Source of the DNA: Micractinium sp. NFX-FRZ
Taxonomy: Eukaryota; Chlorophyta; Trebouxiophyceae; Chlorellales; Chlorellaceae
Length of the DNA stretch: 21,419 nt
Assembly (NCBI GenBank): GCA_029339195.1
Contig: JAPTJF010000684.1
Span: 1 to 21,419, forward strand
Direction of reading: 5' to 3'
The notes beneath the pieces were generated by a model. It saw nothing but the letters and a program-made list of their open reading frames with translations, was not told the DNA's origin and searched no databases. Made by a program: the position numbers and the translations under genes. This document shows, piece by piece, positions 9,969-18,682 of the stretch (positions within the stretch are counted from its first letter, which is position 1; the number at the start of each line of letters is the position of its first letter).

Positions 9969-11473
9969 GACCAGGCTACACCCAGCGGGCTGCACTGCTG
10001 TTGCTGCAGGCTGCGCTGCCTGCCCTTGCCAATGGAAGCGGGCCGAGGGCTCGCAGGCGGCGGTGCCAGGGCGGCGGTGCTGCAAGGTGCTGCATGCCTG
10101 CGCCCTGGCTGCGAGGCCTTCGCATCTCTGGCAGAGCTACAATTCACGCCATGGTGCCTTCTGAGCGCTGCTAGCCACGGTATGGGTGGGTGCTCCTTGC
10201 CGGCGACGCGTCTCGTGAGCGTCCCGCTTCTAGGCTGCGCCGACTTGAAGCGCAAAGGGATTGGGCAGAGGCGTGATGCCCAATGACAGTACTGGAAGAA
10301 TGGGGCGCCGACACCTCGCTGCCATTTGGGCGGCCTCACCACCGCCGATGGTGCGCCCCCTCGGAAAGGGTCAGCAAAGCTGTGCATATACAATGACGCC
10401 AGTATGTATGCGGTCCTTTCATAGAAATGGGCGCCGGTGACCGCGGGGAACCCGCCAACCCCTACCAGTAGCTGTTGGCCACAGGAGCGACGGCCCCGCC
10501 GCCGCCAGGATGCTGCCGTCCTGCACACTTGCTGCCTTCAGCCGGCAGCCTGCACTCACTGACCGCCCTGCTGGTGACGAATCTGGATCGCCACTTCTAC
10601 TGGACGAAAAGCGGAACAAAGCATCCACAGCTGCATGCCATGCACAGACGATCTTCATGAAGCCGGGTGCTGGAGGCCCGTGCCTGTTAGCTGCCAAGCA
10701 CTGCCTGCACCTACCAGCGTGTGGCACACGCATTACGTATTGACGATGAGCGACGACAAGTTCTTGGTTTGTTTTGAGGGGAGAGCAGCAGGAGTGGGTG
10801 CCACACTCGGCCCGGGCGCTGCGTCCACCTTGGTGCCGCATCGGTGCGTCCCGGCACGTGCCTGCAGCCCCCAGTGTGGCGGGCCAGGGGTGGTAGGTGC
10901 ATGGTGAAGGCACGAGGTGGTTGCGCAGCGCCACCTGAAACTGAATCAATGCGCTGCAGCTTGAACACAGGCTGCTAATGGCGAGGCTCTGAGGGGCGGC
11001 ACGCAGCGAATGGGCTGGCGGCACCTGGCGGGCGGCGGACCCGCGCCAGTGCTAGCAGCAGCGGGCCATTCATTGTGACGGAGGGCCGACTTTATGTCTT
11101 TCAATTACTCGAATTTCGTTTTACAGCGGTGAAGGTTCAAAACCTTAACAAGTGAGCCGCCCTCGATCGGCGCATCCTTTGTGAGGGTCCCAGCCAGGCA
11201 ACGAGGGCACCTTGTCGCTTGTTTTAGCTCATACGCTTCTAACAGCACCCCGAGAAAGTCCCTCGCTGTCGCACTCTGGCGGCCAGGCCATGAGATAGGA
11301 GCTCGCGGCGCCTCTGCCGCCCGAATAGCAACAGTGGGCTTGCGGCACACTTGAGAGGGCTAGAACGGTGTTGATACCGCCTGGAATGCGACGACTTGGC
11401 CACTTAAGCTGAGGCGACCGCCGCTACCCGGCACCGCCGCCTGCCGCCCCGCCCGCGCCGCACTCCGGTACCA
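9969..11473. other. Central divergent intergenic spacer between copies B and C
   Basis: About 1.5 kb without a supportable gene, presumably holding both divergent promoters. Open frames are present on both strands but have no splice, start or family support. The part at about 11090-11360 is visibly more A/T-rich than its surroundings and contains a small hairpin (AAGGTT, CAA loop, AACCTT) near 11130. I could not align the B-side flank with the C-side flank by eye, so the mirror symmetry does not clearly extend into the spacer. Confidence 0.6.
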
Positions 11474-14400
11474 ATGGCATGCAGCACAGCCAGCAGGCAC
11501 TTCACTGGTGTGCTCCTCGTGGCGTTGCTGTCCCACGCGGCTGCTGCACCAGGCACGCCCGGCAGCGGTGAGTAGGCAAGCTGCCAGGCACCTTGGCTTG
11601 TCTGGGTTGCGACTGCTTGATTTGGGGACGCCCGCATGTGGCGCGGCTGCCAGCCTGCATTTGGCAGTGCCGCCTGGCTGAGCGTTGGGCTGCGTTGCTC
11701 AACTAGCGCCCGTCGTCCAATCTGGCCCCGCATGCAGTGTTGTAGACACACAACCGACCCATGCGCCCCCTGCTGCCCCGGTGTGCCCCTCCCCACCTAC
11801 TCCCCAGCTGCTGCAGAGGCGGATGTGATGCGCACGCTGCGCCAGGCAGTCCACGACACAGATCCCCGGTGGACGGCCGCCCTATTCGGCTGGATTCCCA
11901 GCGATGCCACCCCACACTGCCTGTGGCAGCATGTGCACTGTGACAACCATTCACGTGTCGTCTCCATGTGAGTGTGCCGCACAGCGTGCTTGCTTGCTTG
12001 CTTGCTTGCTTGGGCTTACAGCTGCCCACCACGCAACAGCGGCCCCGCAAGAGACAGCGTGGGGTTGCGAGACAAAATCTAAAGCAAGTTACTTTGGAGA
12101 TGAAGCATGTACTTGAGTTTTTGGAGATGATGCATGCTTGTTTGGAGATGGAGCACGTAGGGGGGGTGTGAGAGCTTGCATGAGGGGTTGGTGTCTTGGG
12201 AGTGAGTGGGGAAGTATCCAAGGACGCTGGGCGAAGCGGGTTGGGAGGGTTGGCGCTGGCAGGAGGACCTGATGCCGTGCTGCAAGGGTGCTGCTGGCGG
12301 GCGGCACCGGGATGAAGGCTCAGCTGCCCGCTGCAAAAGGTTTCTCCTGGCCAGTGCCTACAACCAGGGGACAGGGCCACACCTTTCATGTGCCCGCCAC
12401 AGCAAGTTGCTCTCACCCAGCAGAGCGCCGGCCCTGTTCTGGTCTTGAGCGGCAGCCACTTCCAGGCTCTCATGTAACGCGCTTGAGGCTGACCAATGCC
12501 GGCCCTCCATCGTGACCCGACCACTCCCACCCACGGCTGCCCCACATTGCCTTGCAGTGCCATCCACAGTTCCTGGGATCACGAGAAGCAGCAGGTGCAG
12601 CACCTTGAAGCGCTGGGCAGCCCGCCGCAGGTGCCGGCGGGCAAGAAGGGGCCAATGATCTCTGAGCTGGCGCAGCTGCAGCACCTTGAGAGGCTGCAGT
12701 TCTCTTATGGGCTTCAGCCGCTGCCCTGCGGCATACCGCTCGAGTGGCTCAAGCCGGGCGCGTTCCCACGCCTGAGAGAGTGAGCACGGGTGGGGGTGGC
12801 GGCTTGAACGGGAGTGCCACAAATGTGCATTTGACACGACCGGGTGTGCCTTGCATGTGCAATTGACATTGTGAAGTGCTTGTGTCAGTGAGGCAGCGCT
12901 GCATGTGCTCTGGTGCAGCAGGCGGGGGTCTGCCGAGGCCAGCAGGCCACATGCAGGGGCTCTCACCTTGCACCATGCCCCACCCCATGCCTGCAGCCTG
13001 TCTATCGTGGCCGGCCACCTCCCAGAGCCGCTCCCCGACATCCCACCCGGCGCGCTGCCATCGCTAGTATCCCTCCACTTTGCCATCGACTCGTTGCGCA
13101 CCACGCTGCCCGCCAGCTGGGGCCAGCCTGGCGTGCTGCCCGCGCTGCGGACGCTGTGGTTGGAGGTCGAGTTTCAGGGGGGCCTGCCGCCGGACTGGGC
13201 AAACGGCTTCCGCCGGCTGGAACAGCTACACATCTACTGCAGCTTGCAAGACGGAACAGTGCAACTGGCGGCGAGCAAGGCAGACACACAGCGCGGAGGC
13301 AATGGAACACTTGTGCCGCCGCCGGCTGACGCCAGCCTGCAGCGGGTGTCCCTTCCAACTGAGTGGGCGTCCGGCTACCCAGCCCTTCGCGACCTAACGC
13401 TGCGAGGCTGCGCCGCAACGGGGGGCATCCCTGCAGCCTGGCTTCAAGGAGGGTTCCCATACTTGACAAAGCTGTGAGTGCTGCTGACCGTTGCCAGCAC
13501 CGCTTGCTGCGTTGACGTGTGGCACACTCGTTGCACCACCGACTGATGTGCCATGTTGACGTGCGTGGGTGGGACACCGGACGTGCCACTGCTGCACCTT
13601 GTTACCCCACTTGCTGCTTCGCCGGCCCGCAGGCACCTGAGCATCATGAGCCTCACCGGAACGCTCCCCGCCCACATCCTTGAGCAGCACCCAGAGATGC
13701 GGGAGCTGGCCGTGAGTGCTTCAGCTCGTGCGCCAGTGCATTACCTTTGAATGCTGGTACTGCTGCTGGCTCTGCCGGTGCTTGCGCAGCCGCTGGCCGT
13801 GACACTGCTGGCGCCTCCAATGTCGGTGCTCAGTTGGCGCTTCTGCAGCCGCTGGCGGTGCTGCTTGTACTGGCGCTGGCGGTACTGCAGCCTGCTGCCC
13901 CTGCCACCCAACCAGGCAGTCCCGGACCCACCAGAAGTTGACCGAAAGCTGTGCCATACCACCCCCTTTCCTCTGCTCCGATGCAGCTGAATCACAACAA
14001 CTTTTCCGGCACTCTGCCAGAGGCGTGGGCAAACGCAAAGGCGCGTCGGCGCATCCTGTTTGGCTGGTGCACTGTGGCGGGCAAAAGCGCAGCCTGCCCC
14101 CTGGACCTGCACCTTTGCCTTGAAGGTCCCCTGTCCCATGCCCTTTGGCCGCTGCCATCCCTCCCAACTGCTGTGCAGCTCCATAATCTGCAGCTGGGGA
14201 ACAACAACCTTACTGGTGTCGCGTTCCCACCGGCCTGGCTGGCACCTGGCGCGTTCCTCTCACTGACACACCTGGAGTTAGGGGGCAACCCCGGCCTGAG
14301 CGGCGCCCTCCCTGCCAATCTGAACTGGCCACACCTGGTTGGATTGTGAGCCCTTAGCAGCCTCTACCCGCTTGCCCGCCTGCCTGCCTGCCTGCCAGCC

Positions 14401-17400
14401 TGCCTTGCCTGCCTGCCTGCCTGTCTGCCTGCTTGGTGGGCAGGCGGGCAGGTCTGGGAGCGGGGCAGCACGTCTGCAGCTTGTCGTGCGTAGCCTTGAT
14501 GCACCGTGCTTGCGCCTTGCTCAGCGTCGGTGCGACTCACGAGCCCATGACCGCCCAAGCGCTGACTCTCCTCTGCCCCGTCTATGGGGTATGCAGGGAT
14601 CTTGAGGGGACGGGGCTGACAGGCACCATACCTGCTGCCTGGTGCCAAGCACCCTTCCACCGCTCCATCAAGTACATGTGAGCAGGGAGAGGGGCTGACG
14701 CAATGCGCACAGGCTGCGCTGTGCCGAGCGGGCTGGCCTGCCTGTGGACACTACACCCGCCCTATGCTGACGGCATAGGCAGCTTGGGGCCAGCGGTGGT
14801 GGCGGCAGGGTGGTAGCAGCAGCAGCAGCAGCAGCGGCGGCGGCAACAGCCCTCCCTCCTTGAGGCAAGAGCCCCCAGATATGCCCTCTCACGGATGTGT
14901 GTTGTTTTGTTGTTTGGGTGGGATCACGCCATGCGAGCACTCCACCACACTCTCCTGGTGGCAGCAAGCCAGTCTGCATCCAAGACACGGTGGCCCAGCA
15001 AGCAAATGGACAGAGACAATTTGGCCATGGCCTCCTCCTCCCTGCTTTCAAGAGTCCCTTCTGTGCCCCTCGGGGCGTACTGTCCCTTGTGGTGTACTGC
15101 CTCTCATGCCCCATTCCCCTGCTCCTGCCTTCAACTGCAGCCGACTGGGCGGCACTGCGGTGGGCCCCCGCCTCCCGGAGTGCGCAGCCAAAGACCTCCG
15201 CATGTTGCAGGTCACCTTTGCAGTCGGGGAGACCCGGCCAGGACTGCCGCTCTTGAAGCACTTGGACCCTCCCTTCCATCAGCAGCACTCAGCAGGCATG
15301 ACCCTTCCTGCCGCTGCTGCTGCGCTGCTGCTGCTGGCAGCCATGGCAGCGACGGCTGCCGCTGCGGGGAGGGCAGTCTGGAGGAAGTGTTGGCATCGGC
15401 AGTCGCATGATGTTCTTACACGGCAGCAGCAGCAGCAGCAACAACTGGATTTGGAGGAGGAGCAAGAGGAGGAGAGGCTGCATCTGTCCAGGCCCTGGCT
15501 GGCAGGGCGACAGCACAGCAGCGCTAGCGGCAGCACATCCCCAACCCTGGGCAGCCCCGAGCTCAGCCGGCGCGCTCGCCTGGCGGCCTTGTTGAAAGCA
15601 CACATGGGCGGCCAGCCGGGGCGCCAGGTACAGACGCTGCGCATGCTTCCCGTGGAGGCGCTGCCGGAGGCTCTGGCACACCACGTGGGCACCACGGCTT
15701 TCCTTGGGGAAGCATTGGGGGGAGGCCAGCAGGCAGGGGCCAGCCGGCGCCGGCAGCGGCTCACCAATGCAGCGGATGCGGAGATGGAGAGGAAGCACAG
15801 CGGCGGGGAGTCCGCCCCCCTGCTGGCCCCCGGCCACGTCGGTGTCCAAGTTGAGATGTCGCGAGTAGACAGCTGGGCGCAAGGGCCGGCCAGCAGCGGT
15901 AGTGCTGGTGGCAGCGAGAGACAGTGGGGGCTGGACACACAGTCCCTGCTGGTGTCGCCGGGAGAACTCACGGTGAGCCTGCCAGCTTGCTTTTGCTTTC
16001 GAACAGTGCTTGGGCAGGCGGTTGTGCCTGTGTCTGCCTGATTGCCGTCCCTGGAGACATGCATGATAGGATGAGTGCATGTGCACGCCTCTTCTCATTC
16101 AGTCCATGGCCGCCATGCTGTGCCCCTGCCATGCGCCACTGGCAGTTCACGACATCCGTGGACGGCCAGCTGGTCAGCCTGGGGGCGGGCAGCCACGGAG
16201 CCGTGTTCCTGGCAAGGCTGCAGGGCCAAGAGGTCGCAGTGAAGGTGGGTGGGCAGGGGCAGGGGGGGGGGGGCAGGCCGTCCGCTGCTGACGGGCATGC
16301 CTCGCGCCCAAGAGGATCCTGCAATGCGCACATTGTTATCCCACAGCCTGCCTTGCCCAGGCTCCGAAGAACCACGCCTGCACTGCTTCTTGCCCCTGTG
16401 CACTCTGTGGCACTCGTGCACAGCACCCAGCATGCCTGCCTGCACGTGCCATCCAACACACATGCGGTGCCTTCAAGCGCCGGTATGCCACTCCTGGCAG
16501 CACTCAGAAGTTTGGTTGCTCGCGGCGGTGCACCACAAGCAGCGGCCTCGTGCCTACCCTGCCTGCAGGTTGTCGAGCTGCTGCCTGGCATGGAGTCGAG
16601 GGCACTGTGGAAAGAAGCGCAGCTGCTGCGCAACTGCGCACACCCGCATATTGTGCCCCTGCTAGGAGTGGCTTTGAAGGTGTGGTGCTCTGGGATGTGG
16701 TTGGGCCGCTGCTCAGCAGCATGCACACCATAACGGTGCCAGGGTGGCAGGGTGCCTGGTCATCTTTCCACTACTCGCGCACAATCAGTTCTTGCCTCCG
16801 TCACGCTTCGTTGCACCCCCTACAGGGCCCGCTGCTGATGCTGGCAATGGAGTGGATGCGGGGAGGCAGCCTGCGGCTGGCGCTGCAGTCGCCTGACACG
16901 CGCAACCGGCTAGCGTGGAGGCGGTGGTGGGCGGGGAGAGGGGGCAGGAAGGCAGCTGCTGCTGCTGCAATCCCAGCCACTACGCATGTGTGCTGTCGGT
17001 CGGCTGGCATACCATCTGCTTGCAGCATGCCCGCTTTGCCAAGTTAGCCTCCTGTTTCTTGCGCCGCCTATCGTGTCTGCCCCTGCCTCCTGCAGCGGCC
17101 ACCAGGTGGCAGCTGACGTGGCAGATGCCCTGGCCTACATGCACAGCACGCTGCACATCATGCACGGCGACCTCAAGTCCAGGTGGGGGGGGGTGCAGGG
17201 TGCATGGGGTTGCTCGCTGCCCTCGTTCCCACTGGCTCCTGCAGTGTCAGCACCTCAATCCCCTTGTTTTCATCACGTGCAAGCCTGACATCCCACTCGC
17301 ATAGCCTCAGCAGCCGGTCCTTGTAGGCACCAACCACCCCTTCTCTCCGCCCTTACACCCCGCAGCAACGTGCTGCTTTCGAGCGACCTGCGGGGGCACG

Positions 17401-17943
17401 TGGCGGACCTGGGGGTGGCACAGTGGGTGGGCAGCGCGGGGCGCACTGCCGCCGGCGGCACCCGCATGTATGCCGCCCCCGAGCAGCTGATGGGCCATAA
17501 GTGCACGCTGGCAGCCGACATCTATTCCCTGGGCATTGTGCTGATTGAGCTGACAACGCAGGAAATGGGCAGCAGCCGAGGAGAGTGGCGCCTGCCCATC
17601 GACCCAAGCGAATGCCCAAAGGTGCGCCAGTGCCAGTGCCCTCACTTTGCTGTCCCATCATGGCTCATGGCTCATGGCAGCAGTGCTCGCCAACGCTGTG
17701 TGCTGCCCCAGTTTCTATGCTGCATGGCACCAACGCTGTGTGCTGCCCCAGTTTACCATGTTGCACGGCACCAGCGCTGTGTTGTGCTGCGCTTTCTTCC
17801 GTCATGCCATGCTGTTCATGTGTTGTGGTCATGCTGTGCAGGAGGTGGTGTCCCTCATCAATGATTGCATACAGACAGACCCGCATCGGCGTCCCAGCGC
17901 GGAGGAGTTGGTGTCAAGGCTGCAGGCCGCTGGCATGGGTTGA
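11474..17943 (+). CDS. LRR receptor-like serine/threonine (TKL-type) kinase, copy C, complete
   Basis: Fifteen exons: 11474-11567, 11808-11967, 12558-12779, 12997-13473, 13633-13711, 13987-14040, 14179-14345, 14597-14677, 15141-15972, 16146-16244, 16569-16679, 16826-16926, 17096-17182, 17366-17621, 17842-17943. They give 2922 nt, 973 codons plus TGA. Order: signal peptide (GVLLVALLSHAAA), LRR cap with CLWQHVHC, about nine LRRs with an island at about 240-275, transmembrane helix about 498-520, seven-Gln and Glu-rich stretch, linker, kinase from 723. Catalytic residues: K755, E771, D851 in HGD, D869 in DLG, E894 in APE, R957. The start has an ACCATGG-like context and gives a clean signal peptide. 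Likely a single-pass plasma-membrane receptor kinase, inferred from family architecture. Oddities: a weak GC-type donor at intron 6, whose retention would keep frame, and a tandem duplication in intron 14. Confidence 0.9.
11988..12011 (+). repeat. GCTT tetranucleotide microsatellite in intron 2 of copy C
   Basis: Six tandem GCTT units, starting about 20 bp after the exon 2 donor. Confidence 0.92.
12093..12160 (+). repeat. Three spaced TTTGGAGATG units in intron 2 of copy C
   Basis: TTTGGAGATG occurs at 12093, 12120 and 12141, each followed by a variant of GCATG or GCACG. It is a degenerate minisatellite with periods of 27 and 21 bp. It lies in the longest intron of the gene (11968-12557, 590 bp), where I see no missed exon. 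Confidence 0.75.
13238..13345 (+). other. Hypervariable island in the LRR ectodomain, copy C
   Basis: 36 codons between EQLHIY and VSLPTEW in exon 4, the shortest of the four islands. It has one sequon (NGT). The whole 30-nt length difference of exon 4 from copies A and B lies here. Confidence 0.7.
14041..14178 (+). other. Intron 6 of copy C with degenerate GC donor, in-frame if retained
   Basis: The position matches the GC-AG introns of the other copies, but the donor reads AAG|GCGCGT. The acceptor CTGTGCAG is normal. The intron is 138 bp, a multiple of three, with no stop in frame, so retention would insert 46 residues between two LRRs. A GT four bases downstream would break the frame. Confidence 0.75.
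14371..14452 (+). repeat. TGCC/GCCT repeat, intron 7 of copy C
   Basis: Tandem CCTG/TGCC units on the coding strand, ending in GGCAGGCGGGCAGG, which could pair back with the preceding CCTGCCTG units to form a hairpin. Confidence 0.88.
14815..14850 (+). repeat. AGC/GGC trinucleotide repeat, intron 8 of copy C
   Basis: About seven AGC units followed by GGC units inside the 463-bp intron 8 (14678-15140). No other feature was seen in that intron. Confidence 0.85.
15141..15972 (+). other. Transmembrane and cytoplasmic linker exon (exon 9) of copy C
   Basis: This 832-nt exon encodes an extracellular stem with a Cys (LPECAAKD), a transmembrane segment beginning MTLPAAAAALLLLAAMAA, a basic anchor (WRKCWHR), Q7 (15424-15444), an acidic run and the long linker shared with copy B. 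The stem and helix differ strongly from copy B, while the distal linker is nearly the same. Confidence 0.85.
15559..15665 (+). other. 107-bp tract identical to copy B, in the linker of copy C
   Basis: Identical to minus-strand 6111-6005. It starts at the GAG codon of residue 585 and ends inside codon 621. Confidence 0.88.
16262..16273 (+). repeat. Poly-G run (12 G) in intron 10 of copy C
   Basis: A 12-base G homopolymer 17 bp after the exon 10 donor, prone to sequencing length errors. A second run of nine G lies at 17185-17193 in intron 13. Confidence 0.85.
17691..17771 (+). repeat. 40-bp tandem duplication in intron 14 of copy C
   Basis: 17691-17730 and 17731-17771 are near-identical (shared core ACGCTGTGTGCTGCCCCAGT), followed by a partial third unit. 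The homologous intron of copy B (3666-3837) has a single unit, so the duplication is specific to copy C. Confidence 0.85.
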
Positions 17944-18486
17944 GTCGCCGCCCACCGGTACGATAATCAATCTGCACCCCGAAACCCGGCATGCTTTCTT
18001 TTGTTTCACTCTGATTCCCACGACTGTTTCCTGGATCTGGCTGTCCCAATCCTGTACTGTGCGCCAAAGTGACTCTCCCCGAATCTGTTTCTAAAACTTT
18101 ACCATCGGCCCAGGAGACGAAGGGAGTTGTCAGTGAGGGCTGGTTATATGCATGGATGCATGCCCCAGGGGCCCCACTCCACCTGTGGGCCCGGCCGCCC
18201 AGCTGCCGCCGCCGGTGGCCGGCTGTGGTCAGAAGGTTCGGCACCCATGGCCTAGGAGTTGGCATCACCTCAGACCGCGTTCAAGGGCACTTAAGCTAAG
18301 CTAACGGAACCGAACCGTCACTCGGTCTAGCGCAGATGTGAAGTACGTACTGCACTCGCGCCTTTCAAGTCGAAGCCACTCGTCCGCTTGTTTAGACCGC
18401 TCTGTATCCGAACACTTGCCAAGCTTTCCAGCCTTTGCGCCGGCGGTGCGGAGCCAGCGGCGCCCGCCGACCCCAGTGGTGTCGCG

Positions 18487-18513
18487 GCACGCATACACGC
18501 CGTGGAGGGGGCT
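18487..18513 (+). promoter_or_regulatory. Conserved upstream box 2 of copy D
   Basis: 27 bp identical in reverse complement to 3020-3046 upstream of copy A, about 170 bp before the ATG. Confidence 0.45.
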
Positions 18514-18574
18514 TAGAAACTGCTTTTATGGTAGTGGCTTGCTTCCTGCCCTAGTGCTGCAGCTGCCGCCTGAG

Positions 18575-18590
18575 GGGTCACTCAGCCTGG
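18575..18590 (+). promoter_or_regulatory. Conserved upstream box 1 of copy D
   Basis: GGGTCACTCAGCCTGG, identical in reverse complement to 2925-2940 upstream of copy A, about 93 bp before the ATG. Confidence 0.45.
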
Positions 18591-18682
18591 CGCCGCCGCT
18601 GCTCCCATCTATGTCAGGTAGCACAGCCTGGTAGCGGCGGCTGCGGAAGCTGGGCCTGGAATGCTGGTAGGACCATGCACAA

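Larger units (their letters stand above)
16146..17940 (+). other. Protein kinase domain of copy C (exons 10-15)
   Basis: Exons of 99, 111, 101, 87, 256 and 102 nt, the same lengths as in copy B. Glycine loop GAGSHG, VAVK lysine, WKEA glutamate, HGDLK (HGD at 17163-17171), NVLL, DLG, YAAPEQ, DIYSLG and HRRPSAEE are all in order. It is a non-RD, DLG-type TKL kinase. Exon 14 differs from copy B at only a few residues. Confidence 0.88.
17944..18682. other. Intergenic region: 3' flank of copy C and 5' flank of copy D
   Basis: Mirror counterpart of 2826-3563 and nearly the same length. The first about 120 bp match the 3' flank of copy B. The last about 400 bp match the 5' flank of copy A. No gene, TATA box or TGTAA signal was recognised. 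Confidence 0.6.

Noticed and set aside
9382..10164. 260-codon plus-strand frame over the start of copy B
   Set aside because: Antisense to the LRR cap exon and signal peptide of copy B, without splice or family support.
10419..11024. 201-codon minus-strand frame in the central spacer
   Set aside because: Compositionally random, no conserved motif and no paralogue in the window.
11105..11350. Small minus-strand frame with CPRC and HRC motifs, possible zinc ribbon
   Set aside because: No ATG start, no partner exon found, and four spaced Cys/His residues are too little for a domain call. Mentioned only under the spacer.
14860..16041. 393-codon plus-strand frame starting at an upstream Met as a separate membrane protein
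   Set aside because: Its first part is intron 8 of copy C. The conserved reading with copy B begins at the CTGCAG acceptor before 15141.
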